Shown in pieces: positions 50,001 to 59,592 of a DNA stretch of 64,000 nucleotides. Under the pieces are notes generated by a model that saw only the letters and a list, made by a program, of their open reading frames with translations, searched no databases and was not told the DNA's origin. Position 1 is the stretch's first letter; every line of letters starts with the position of its first letter. A program made the translations under genes and the position numbers. The DNA is taken from contig NC_049986.1 in assembly GCF_000003815.2 (NCBI RefSeq), positions 14,897,811-14,961,810 of the forward strand, read 5' to 3'. The DNA comes from Branchiostoma floridae (Eukaryota > Chordata > Leptocardii > Amphioxiformes > Branchiostomatidae).

Positions 50001-50335
50001 AGTGTTCCTAAGAAGTAACTGCTGGATTTCATCTAGGTGTCGTGGGAGGGAGACCACGTTGTAGAAAGCATACACTATGCCCTTCCTCCAGACAGGTAAT
50101 CCCCCGGTATCAGGTCCCGGGTTAGGCGAAACATCACCAGCCAGTAGTAACGTTGCACAAACAAGTAAGTTAAACGTCCGTTCGGTCCTTTCCGTGCATG
50201 TAGTTGATCGACCAATGAGTCTTACTCCAGACAGTCCAGGATTGATTTTTACGGAATAAGCATTTTGTGTAATCCAAGTTCCACTTTGTAAGTGAACATT
50301 AGTAGTAGCCTTATCCCACATAGGGACTAGGGCTA
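47026..50335 (-). mobile_element. Nearly intact CR1/L2-type LINE with 2A-like N-terminus
   Basis: One reading frame runs from 50321 to 47208 on minus (1,038 codons), broken only by two in-frame stop codons. In order: a leader with 2A-like LLLAGDVSPNPGP (residues 58-70); an APE-type endonuclease with LGLNETRLSD, GGGVGVYV, MGDFNSDL and SDHNLI; a reverse transcriptase with ITPVHKSG, NYRPVSVLS, FLDLRKAFDSVNH, SCGVPQGSVLGPLLF and MFADDTVLYYS; and the C-terminal region with HLEYCATAW and FLWNSLPL. No ORF1 gag-like frame lies upstream within the element. The 3' end on minus finishes in AGTGA-type repeats near 47026-47040, as usual for the CR1/L2 group. The few breaks mean it is young. It stands just downstream of the 3' tail of the second LINE. 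Confidence 0.9.
50112..50150 (-). other. 2A-like ribosome-skipping motif, LINE 1
   Basis: LLLAGDVSPNPGP fits the 2A pattern D-V/I-E-x-N-P-G-P except that Glu is Ser. In 2A peptides the ribosome skips the last Gly-Pro bond. CR1-clade LINEs of sea urchin and lancelet are known to carry such peptides. The Ser variant may be weak or may serve as a signal peptide instead. Confidence 0.6.
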
Positions 50336-52179
50336 AATCAAAATCATAATCCGATCCAAGGTCAACAGTTTGGGAGGTCAGAGGTCACTACTCAGTACTG
50401 AGACTATGTTAGGTCTTTCAAAGCTGACTTAAATGAATTTAGGCTTTGAACTTGCTTAATGTAGGCTGGAAGTGAATTAAAGTGTTTAGCACCTCTGTAT
50501 GAAAATGTACGCTGTCCTGTTGTGGTCTTGAAAAAGGGTTTGTATAGGAGTGATGTCTGTCTGGATTGGTAATTGTGTAAGTTGTGGTTGTGAGAGAAGA
50601 TGGATGATAGGTATGTTGGTGCTAGCCCATTGATACACTTGTAAACCATAATGCACACATGATCCCGCCTTCTCCCTGCGAGTTACTGCCAGCTGAGCTT
50701 CTCATGAAGGTTGAGGACACTGCTGGACTTTAGGTTGAGTTGCAGAACTACCCTGGCAGCCCGGTTCTGTAGCACTTGGAGTTGTTGTTGTCTCCCCACT
50801 CCGCAGCTATCCCACACGGTGTCACAGTAATCCATAAGGGGGAGTACCATTGCTTTATACAACATATCAGCTATATTTACAGTGAAGCAAGGTCTAAGAC
50901 GTCTGAGTAAACCTACTCGTTGGGTTACCTTTGAGCAGAGTTTGTCAACATGTTCATTCCACAACAATTTGTCATCAAGAATAAGCCCTAGGTATTTAAA
51001 TGAAACGACTCTTTCTATTGACTCTAGTCCAATTTTGATTGACACTGGATGTGCTTTCTTAAGCTTACCACTGCTCCCAAAGAGCATCCACTTTGTCTTT
51101 GAAGCATTTAGGGTCAAATGGTTTAACTGGAACCATGTAGCTATATGAGAGAGTTCTGAATTCAGAGTGGCTTCAATGTACCTAGTGTCATTACTGGAGC
51201 AAAAAATTGCCGTATCATCAGCATAGAGACATACTTTGTTGGAGATACAGTCAGGTAGATCATTTATAAACATAATAAATAACCCTTGTGGCACACCTAC
51301 TGTCACTGGGAGATAATCAGATACACAACCGTCTAGAGACACTGTCTGCTTTCTATCAGATAGGTAATTTGTGAACCATTTGAGTTCTACATCTTTAACC
51401 CCAATCCAGGACAGTTTCTTCAGTAACAGGCAATGATCTACTGTATCAAAAGCCTTTTTCAGGTCTAAAAACACAGCCCCCCACTAGGTTTCCACTGTCA
51501 ATGTTTTGATACACATGGTCAGTGACATCCAGTAATGTAGTAGCGGTGGAATGACCTGGCCGGAACCCAGACTGCTGTTCAGAGAGAATGCTGTGATGGT
51601 GGAAATATTCCAGGAACTGACCATGTATCTCTTTTTCAAAAGCTTCATGATAACTGGAAGAACAGATATAGGCCTATAATTATTTGGATCCTCTTCCCCC
51701 CCCCCCCCCCTTTGTGTATTGGGGTCACCTTAGCTGTTTTCCATTCCTTAGGAATGATACCAGATGAGAGAGACAGATTAAATATGTGGGCCATAGGTTT
51801 GCATATACACGGTGCAGCTGCTTTAAGCAGTCTTGAGTGTATCTTGTCCAACCCTGTGGCCTTGTTAGTCCCTAAGACTCTGAGCTTGTCGTATACAGTA
51901 ACTTCTGTTACCTCCTTGAAGGCGAAAGTGGATGTTAGCTTCTTGTACTTATCTGGGCAAACCAAGTTACCTGTCTGTTTCGTGAACTTTTCAGCTAACT
52001 TGTTTCCAATGGAAACAAAGAAGTTGTTGAAACAGGAGACTATGCTAGAGGGGTCCTTGTAGAACTGCCCTCCCCAATGAAGTGACTTGGTAACAACAGG
52101 GTTTTTGTTTGGAAGTACTTCCTTTATTGTTGCCCATAACTTACTTGCGTTTGACATATTTACCTGCATGTATGCAGGT

Positions 52180-52830
52180 ATGGTTTTCAGGGGCGTGGGA
52201 ATTTTTGGAAGCTGGGGATTTAGGGTGCTGTATAACAAGAACGGATAGTGCGAGCACGACGATTTTTGGTACGTGGGTTGGGGGTGGTGGCTTGACACTC
52301 GGGTTTGATTTTGGTCCTCTTGGTGCTTGAACTTGACATTGAAGGTGGCATTTTTTGTGTTTTTTGGGCACTTTTGGCGCTGTGTGTCCGGAACGATACG
52401 CGCCATTGCAACGATTTTTGATGCATGGGTGGATGGGGTTGTTGCCTGTTGCCTAGGATTGACTTTGGGCCTTGTCGCGTTTGAACTTGACACGGCAGAT
52501 CGAATTTTGTGTCCGGGAGGGGTATTTCCGGAGTTATATCTTCTGAACGGTTGGTGCGGGCGCGACGATATTTGGCACATGTGTTGGTGGTGGCTGAATA
52601 ATTCTCAATTTTGATTTTGGCGCCCTTGGTGCTTGAACTTGACATTCCAGGTTACCTTTTGTGCGGGAACGGCACGTGCGCTGTATCTCCGGATCGCAAG
52701 GTGCCATTGTGTTGCTATTTGTTACGTGGGTTGTTGTTGGTGTCCTGGTGGTCAGGTTTGATTTTGGGCCTCCTAGTGCTTGAACTTGATACTGTAGGTT
52801 GACCCTGTTTTCGTGTGGTTGGGGCATCCC
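52180..52830. repeat. About 150-bp tandem repeat, four degenerate units
   Basis: The landmark GTGCTTGAACTTGACAT, or a close variant, occurs near 52324, 52478, 52631 and 52779, so the period is 148-154 bp. Each unit also has TTTGATTTTGG before it and a GCG-rich CGACGATTTTTGG segment. Because the period is close to a multiple of three, translations show repeating peptides; these are artefacts. It lies inside LINE 2. Confidence 0.75.
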
Positions 52831-54172
52831 CCCAATATCTGCTTGGTTGTAAAAACAGGTGACGGTTGGGTTTGGGTTGATTGATAGGTCTTTAAGTTTA
52901 CATGTAGAATCGTCATCTGTTTTTGCACTGGCCTCTGCCACCTTCAATGTATCAGGTTACTTTGTATCAACAGTGTCTCCTGCCAGATGATGTACTAGTA
53001 TAGTATCTGTTGTGTATTGTTAGGTACAATTTGAGTTTGCTTCTTAGTCCGAGTTTGTGGTGTTTTGAGGGCTGTGTAGTACGGAGTTTAAGGTTCTGGT
53101 ACAAGTTCCTTTACCCTGTTTGGCAATCAACAGAAGATACAACTTTCTAAAGTGGAGAAGAAATGTATAGAGCTTGAGTGTAAGAGAAAGGTATGTGTAT
53201 GATTTTTCCTGTGTTTCTTGTTGTTTCTTTGAGGTTGCCATTTCTGTATTGTATGCAAGTAATTTGTAGTTTGGGGCTAGTAATATATATTCGCTTGATT
53301 TTTGGGCCTGCTTAATCTATAGTACGGGCAGGGTTAAGTGGTAGAGGCTTTGTTCTGTTTTAAATTTAGTATCGTTTGTTCCATTTTGTCACTGCAAAAA
53401 TATGATGAAATTGTTTTCCCCCTCTAAGCAACTGCTCATTGATTTTGTGGGATGTTTGCTGGGTGTTCACTCTGACTACAACAGTTTTCTGAACTTTTTA
53501 AAGTTGCCAGCAGCTTGCCATCTATGAATGGGATTGACAAGGACATTTTGAATAGTAAATTCTGCTGTTAAATTTGGCTTAGGTACTTCAAGAGATTTAG
53601 GTTTTAGTTGGACGGATTGAATAAAAATATCATACCACCCTGGGGACTAACTGTTGCTGCTGGATGGGGGATACCACTATTCATATTGTCTATGGAACTA
53701 CTGTAAAAATATAATTGGTCAAATTATGCAAATAACCTTCCAGTGTCAAGTGATATAACACCCCAGAAATGAATCTTTAATGAATATCATTGCCACACTA
53801 AGGAGATTTAGCAGCTGCATTAGGTCAGTACACTGAAATAGGAAGATATCAGTACTGAATATATCATATGTGACAGAATAACTACATGGGCCATCTGAGA
53901 CAAAAAAGGTAGGAAAAGTCGTCTCAACAACTTCAAGGTACTGTGGTTGGTTACATGCTTAAGAATTCCAAAATAAGTAATGTTCATCCATGCCCAAACT
54001 TACACATTCCAAAAATGGAATTTCAGACTTTTGCATGTTGCACAACCAACACGGTAAAAATCTCTCTCTTCCAACCACGCAACCACGGACGAAAAGGAAA
54101 AAAATACACAATAGGTCTACAGACACCCAATATATTTCATGCAGGCCTGAGGTCTACGAACTCTTGTTTCTT
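52831..54172. other. Non-coding remainder of the insertion in LINE 2
   Basis: 1.3 kb of AT-rich sequence with no recognised domain or clear terminal repeats. Together with the tandem repeat it occupies the place where the linker between endonuclease and reverse transcriptase should lie. Confidence 0.5.
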
Positions 54173-55254
54173 TTAGTTTTTGTTGACAGTACATTGCTTT
54201 GTGGACTGTAGGACACTGTCCCAGCTTAGTGTTCTTAGATGGGTCAGGAAATTGTTCTCATCGAAGTTGGAGAACTTGCGTGAGGTGATATATCTAGGTG
54301 CTGATTTGAGTCGCTCTGCTTTCCTGACACAGAAAACTGCATAGTGGTCCGAAAGGGTGGAGTGCACTACACCATGCTCACACACCTGATGTAAGTCACT
54401 ACAGTAAATGTGATCAATTATAGTACTCGAATGTTGGAGCACTCTTGTGGGCTTATCTATTACCTGCTGTAGCTGGTATTCCTGGCTAAGGTTTGTGATG
54501 TGTCTGGCTCCTGATGTGTCTGTGTTACTCAGGTCAATGTTCATGTCCCCAAGCAGGAACAGTTCTGAGTTTGGAGTGCAGGTGCTCCAGGTCTCTAGAC
54601 TGTCTCTTAGCAGTGAGAAGGCACATCCACTGTGGCATTTGGAGGTCTGTAGATAGAACCAACAACAATAGGTTTGGTAAAGGGCAGCTGGATTTGGCAG
54701 AAAAGTGCCTCTAATCCAGGTTGTGTCATATCTGTCCTCTCAGTGTGGCTATATGCTTCAGACACATAAATTGCGACCCCTCCCCCAAACCGATTCCTGT
54801 CCTGTCTGTATAAGTGATACCCATCTATGCATAATTCACTGTCATGGATAGAGTCATCAAGGTGGGTTTCGCTGACTGTCATAATATCAACATTATTTGT
54901 AGACATAAATACATACAGTTGGTCTAGCTTACTATACAAGCTACAAATATTAAGATGTACCATGATTAAGCCCTTTGATGGTGGTATCGTAGAATTACTT
55001 TCTGAGATTTCTTCTTCATTTGCAGTATCAGAATCATCACTACAATCGTTACATGAGGAATCAAAAAAGGAATCACTAAAACAGGGAAGTAGGCAAGGAT
55101 TGCAGTACCAATAATCGTCGGAATTAGCCAGTGTATGATATTCTTGAACATCCATGCCTGTACAGTTAAGATGATACCACTTGTCACACAAGTCACAGCA
55201 TATTCCTTTTTGATTTTTTCTTACACACCTGTTACAGATACCACAGGGATCCTT

Positions 55255-55296
55255 TGGCCCAGGGTTAAGTGATACATCACCAGACAAGATCAGCAG
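55255..55296 (-). other. 2A-like motif, LINE 2
   Basis: LLILSGDVSLNPGP near the start of the LINE 2 protein, immediately before the PHD finger. Glu of the 2A consensus is Ser, as in LINE 1. A hydrophobic run precedes it, as in 2A peptides that double as signal sequences. Confidence 0.6.
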
Positions 55297-55343
55297 TGTG
55301 TAAGGTGTAGGACCCAAGACAACTGCGATGTACCATTGGGCGG

Positions 55344-55948
55344 GAAGAGGTTATATTTGTAGGAGGATCACATTTTAAAAAGAGACAAAGAAATAGAGAT
55401 ATTTGAAAGACGGACAAAGAAACGAGACCAATTCTCTAGGCATAAGCAATGAGAAGATATTGTCTTCAAGTAGTCTCGTAACAGACCGTGCACCAAACGG
55501 GGGTTGAAAATCGTGCCATATATGGGCAATTGAGCACTTAGTGACGATTTAGCTTGAGTTTATAATGATTATTTAGTCAGGCATATGTATCGAAATGGAA
55601 GGCTCTGCATGGCGGTTCTGGATGCTCTGATTTTAACCATCGATTGTGTATACCATAACCACTATACATAAATACACCATGCCACTCCATTCAGCAAGGC
55701 AAGCGTATGTTCACGTTGCTTTAATATACGGATCCCATAAAATGTTCTGAGCCGGTATACATGGAGGAACTTGTAATGTTGAGGTACCTTACGCCATACA
55801 CCAATATTGTGGATCATCAAATGACCCTAATATACGAACAACTGTATCCCCAACTAACACTCATCCCTACGAGTACCCCATGTATCTAGTCAGAGGTTGA
55901 AGGATCTGCATGGAGGTGTTACGTGTGCTGGTTCTTAAGCCGACGGCA
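55344..55948. other. Spacer before array gene 6
   Basis: GAGGTTATATTTGTAGGAGG and the next 120 bp match 57983-58090, so this is genomic flank of the array rather than LINE. The gene 6 3' UTR follows, with ATTAAA at 55720-55725 on minus. Confidence 0.65.
55720..55725 (-). terminator. Candidate polyadenylation signal, array gene 6
   Basis: ATTAAA on minus at the place where genes 4 and 5 have AATAAA in the shared 3' block. Confidence 0.5.
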
Positions 55949-57482
55949 TCACTCCACTTCAGGCTGGCAGGTGTACTGGCCGGTGGTACCATCGGGCTGG
56001 CAGAGGAGACCATCGTTGCATTCACAGCTGGACACCACTGTAGGGTCACAGGGCCAGCCTTGGTTTGGCTTCAACTCACACTGCCGACAAAATGAACGAA
56101 TGAATGAATCAATCAATCAATAAATGACTGAATGGAAGGAAGGATAGATGGATGACTGAAGACATGAATGGATTCGCATATGTATGACGAAGACACAGAA
56201 TATGACAAGTTTAAGTTCAAATAACCTTCCAACTACTGTAAATGCAGAAATGTTCGCGGTGGATTAATGTTCGCGGTGACCACTTCACCACGAATTTAAA
56301 ACCACCGCGAACATTTTCTATTATGATATTAGATTGCAGTCTATGGTGTTACCGCGAACTTAAATCCACCGCGAAAAGTCCTTTCTCCCGCTACCGCGAA
56401 ATCAAATCCCCGCGAACTTAAATACATTTACAGTATAGGAACGCTCGACCACAGAAGGCATTAGAGTAGTTGTTAGTCCACTGCTGGTAATGAAGTGTGT
56501 TAAATTGTAATACCTCTTCTCATAAGTGCTAGGTGCCATTTTCCAAGTGTTTTTTCGGCGTGTCGCCCGCCTTTCAAACGCAAGGCAAAAGCTTTAAATC
56601 AACCCACCGCCCCATCTAGGACAGAATGTTCCTTTGCTCCTTGACCAAACGCATGCCTACTTAGTATTATTACCTACTTAGTACATAGTATTTTGTTACG
56701 TTGAAGTAAAAACCAGTGACAACTGACAACTCACCAGCTTGAACAACAGAACTGTGCTGTAGTGGCAGCAGTATCCCGTGGGCGGACACTGTTGATCGGT
56801 TTCACATGGGGCCAAAGGATGCCAAAACTGGGCCTGGGAAAAGAGCAAAAAGAACGTTCCGGTACGCACAATAACTAGTACGTAATCAAGTTTTTACTCT
56901 GAACCAGACCTTTAGCATTACCAGTGAAGAAATGTATGGTACGGAGCAAGGATGTTCTTCATACACAAATTATGCATCCCGTATGCTTTCTGTGATGAAA
57001 ATCTTGTCAGTTGAGCTATGTCGTGTTAAGACAAAAGACATTTCACGTTAGTTTTTCTCTTTTTTTTCCTCTCAATTTCATTTCAGTCCATGCTAATTGC
57101 TGCTTGTTGTGATATGTAGTATATCAGCGTGGGTTTTCAATTGTAAATTGCATCAAATCATACTTCGATGAAGGTTAGACATCCAGGTAATAAGGTACGA
57201 CAAAAAGCAGTTACTCAATCAACTGGATATGATTTTGGACACAGAAGACATCGGGTAGAAACCAGTTCCTTGAGTAGCTGCTTTTTGGAGCATCAAATCA
57301 TCCTTACAAAGAGGGATGAAAATGATTGCAAAACACAAGACAATTCCCTCTCTCCCATAGCTATGCAATACATGTGTACGGGCTAACTGTGTATGAACGT
57401 CTATCAGTAGAGGTGAAGATGACGAGAGGACACTTACCGCGGCCACAGAGATGCAGGCCAGGAACAGCAGAGCAGTCTTCAT
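55949..57482 (-). CDS. Secreted ten-cysteine colipase-fold-like protein, array gene 6
   Basis: Exons on minus: 57482-57438, 56833-56735, 56080-55949 (TGA at 55949-55951), giving 91 aa. Exon 1, MKTALLFLACISVAA, is a signal peptide. Exon 2 reads AQFWHPLAPCETDQQCPP, then GYCCHYSTVLLFKL, a distinct version whose relatives survive only as relics in genes 4 and 5. Exon 3 reads CELKPNQGWPCDPTVVSSC, then CNDGLLC and TCQPEVE. Exon 2 donor is GTGAGT. A TIR element sits in intron 2 (56234-56435) and a retroelement fragment in intron 1 (57174-57290). TATA box at 57572-57578. A secreted disulphide-rich protein of unknown function. Confidence 0.9.
56234..56435. mobile_element. Short TIR element, TACTGTAAATG family, copy 2
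   Basis: Nearly identical to 28772-28983, with the same ends TACTGTAAATG and CATTTACAGTA. It is 10 bp shorter through loss of TTTTCGCGG after TTCGCGG. It lies in intron 2 of array gene 6 and is absent from the matching introns of genes 4 and 5, so it came after their split. Confidence 0.85.
57174..57290. mobile_element. Fragment related to the 4734-5487 element
   Basis: GTTAGACATCCAGGTAATAA and CAAAAAGCAGTTACTCAATC, then AACTGGATATGATTTTGG, match the left end of the larger element. An inverted CCTTGAGTAGCTGCTTTTTG follows. It is in intron 1 of array gene 6 and has no hammerhead-like core. Confidence 0.65.
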
Positions 57483-57571
57483 CTTTCCGAGATTGCGGAC
57501 CAGGGGAGGTGAGGAGAGGCGGAACTATTCTTAATGGGTAGAGTGGGGGTCTCTAACGCGGTGCTGGGTGG

Positions 57572-57578
57572 TTTTATA
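57572..57578 (-). promoter_or_regulatory. TATA box, array gene 6
   Basis: TATAAAA on minus about 90 bp before the ATG, in the block shared with genes 4 and 5. Confidence 0.6.
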
Positions 57579-58524
57579 CGGGGGCTGCTAAAGAGCAAGG
57601 TACAAGAATAGTTTAAGTCATGTTTAACTTGTTCGTCATGAGCGGAATTGATGTTCGTGACAGGCTAAAAGGTCACATTTGAAGGGCATTCTCAAGGTTT
57701 TAGTGGCGCGATGTGTCACGTGGTTCCTGTTGTTGTTAAACCTCCATCTATCTGTCAATCTATTTCATCCATCTGGAAAGGTATCCTATTTCTTAGCTAT
57801 CCATTTCAGCATTTTCTTTCCTTTTATTTAATAGTGTTCATTGAAAAGGAAAATGTTTTTGAAACATGTAGAGTCGAGTGATACCAATAACGCCTAAACT
57901 ATGTACAGTTCGGACGCGCAACCTGTCACCCATTCCCTGCGACTACAATTAGAAAAACTATATTCGGCGGAATGAGGTTATATTTGTAGGAGGATAAGAT
58001 CTTTACAAGAGAAACGACCAAGAGACAAAGAAAATGGACCAATTAATTCTCTAGGCATAAGCTGTGAGAAGATATCGCCTTCTTGTTGTCTTGCAATAGG
58101 CCGTACAACACAGGGCCGCACGGTGCCATCTTCTGACTGTTTGCCGATCTTGCGTCGGTGATATTCCAGAACTTGACGGTACGGTCCAAAAACTCTTATT
58201 TGTCATTGGGCTTTCTTTTTGAAGCAAAATTTGATGACCAGTATTAATAGAATTAACGTAGTGTGCTTCTATTCAAACAGGGTGACATTTAGTACTTGTC
58301 ACGTAGCAGACAAAGACAAACAAAGCTCACACTTACTAGATTAATTAGATGACAGGGAGAGATGTTGAAATTGACTCACGACTGTTAAAACCTTCCATGA
58401 TATTGACATCTCTACAACGTTGCAAAACTAAACTGAACTAAACTGATCCTTATCACGTGCTTATCCGTGTCAGTTCTAGTCCACGTGTCACCATTGTTAT
58501 CTAAGACTTGTACTATATCTAACG

Positions 58525-58925
58525 TAGTGGTGCGTACCTAAAGCCCGGACTTGGAATTGGACCTAAAATGTAAAAAAACCCTCTAAATGTCCGGAGCCAA
58601 GTCCGGACTTGCAAAAAGCAATCTGTCACTTATATTCCCTTTTTTGTTCTAAACCATCTAAAACCTTCCATAGACAGTGAAATATGCACTGGAAAAAGAC
58701 AAAAAAGTTCGTGTTTACACTGGCTGTCTATCATTTTCATGTAATTTTCACATTGCATTTCCATTCATACTAACATGCAATTTTATATGCACCACCCCCC
58801 TTCCCCTAAAACAAATGCACATAATATGTGATGATGAGTTGAGGTCCGGACTTTAAGTCCGGACCTGAACCTGAACTGCTGGACCTGAATCTGGACCTGA
58901 AATTGAGTTTAGGTACGCACCACTA
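58525..58925. mobile_element. hAT-like short TIR element with 8-bp TSD
   Basis: Perfect 18-bp inverted ends, TAGTGGTGCGTACCTAAA and its complement, with perfect 8-bp flanking repeats ATCTAACG (58517-58524 and 58926-58933). An 8-bp duplication and TAGTGG-type ends indicate the hAT superfamily. Interior, 401 bp in all, is non-coding, with repeated GTCCGGACTT and GGACCTGAA segments. Confidence 0.85.
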
Positions 58926-58975
58926 ATCTAACGTCAACTATGTTTACTTTTTTTTGCAAATACTGCTTCAGGTCG

Positions 58976-59016
58976 CAATTAGCCTTCGGGCAAGAACTTG
59001 CAAATAAAATTATCTA
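58976..59016 (+). mobile_element. 3' tail of a non-LTR retroelement
   Basis: AATTAGCCTTCGGGCAAGAA, then CTTGCAAATAAAATTATCT, matches the tail at 17503-17546. Confidence 0.55.
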
Positions 59017-59216
59017 TGTTTACTACTGACTCGTTTGGATCCTTCCTGTCTTCTTTATATGATATAAGCATCCATCACTGTCATAATGATAATACATCCG
59101 ACACCGTGAGTGGTGCCAGTACCTTTCGCATCCAGTCTTTGCATAGCTAATTAGCTATTTAGGTTTATGTAAAAAGAGAAACATACAATACATTCAATAT
59201 GAGATGGCACATCCAT

Positions 59217-59222
59217 TTTATT
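59217..59222 (-). terminator. Polyadenylation signal, array gene 7
   Basis: AATAAA on minus, about 370 nt beyond the gene 7 stop; the inserted TIR element accounts for 172 nt of that distance. Confidence 0.45.
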
Positions 59223-59346
59223 TATCATCAGATGAAACCAACTGAAAAATTACATTGTCTTGAGATTTGGAGGCATGATTCCCTGTGAACGGCACAGAAA
59301 GAAAGATGGAATATCGTGCCATATATGGGCAATTGGGCAGTTCGGT

Positions 59347-59518
59347 TAATCTCCAAGCAGATCCTACGATGGCATAAGATAGTACTAAGCTGGCCAAGGA
59401 GTGTAGTCAGCTAAGAGGTGTGCATTTGCCTTGTAGCAAACACACTCCTAAGCCGGCTTCACTCTTCTACCAGCTTTTGATACTATCTTATGCTACCGTG
59501 AGATCTGCTTGGAGATTA
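59347..59518. mobile_element. Short TIR element, family M, copy C (9-bp TSD)
   Basis: 172 bp with ends TAATCTCCAAGCAGATCC and, reverse-complemented, TAATCTCCAAGCAGATCT. Flanking 9-bp repeats are CAGTTCGGT (59338-59346) and CAATTCGGT (59519-59527). It is the cleanest of the three copies and serves as reference for copies A and B. It lies in the putative 3' UTR of array gene 7. Confidence 0.85.
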
Positions 59519-59592
59519 CAATTCGGTAACGGTTTAGCTTGAGATTGTATCACAATGGAAGGCTCTGCATGGCGGATATGCATGTTCTGATT

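Larger units (their letters stand above)
50336..55343 (-). mobile_element. Old CR1/L2-type LINE with 2A-like motif and PHD finger, interrupted by about 2 kb
   Basis: The N-terminal part, 55317-54607, encodes LLILSGDVSLNPGP, then a PHD finger (CGICNRC, CCDLC, WYHLNC, YWYCNPC; about residues 25-75), then endonuclease pieces (VHLNICSLYSKLDQL, TVSETHLDDSI, GGGVAIYVSE). 54544-54173 continues the endonuclease (SDHYAVF). Reverse transcriptase lies at 52150-50683 (NKATGLDKIHSRLL, MFLDLKKAFDTVDH, VCLYADDTAIFCS), and a C-terminal tail ends at 50404. The frame is broken several times, and the GVPQG motif lacks the next few residues. About 2 kb between 52150 and 54173 is non-coding and includes a 150-bp tandem repeat. 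A PHD finger before the endonuclease is known in some CR1/L2 elements. Confidence 0.85.
57483..59592. other. Spacer between array genes 6 and 7
   Basis: Gene 6 upstream block (to about 57893), array flank repeated at 55344, an hAT-like element at 58525-58925, a retroelement tail at 58976-59016, and the gene 7 3' UTR, which contains TIR element copy C and AATAAA at 59217-59222 on minus. No exon seen. Confidence 0.6.

Noticed and set aside
52141-52947. Overlapping open frames with repeating QVQ-type peptides
   Set aside because: Translations of the 150-bp tandem repeat within LINE 2; no start, domain or splice logic.
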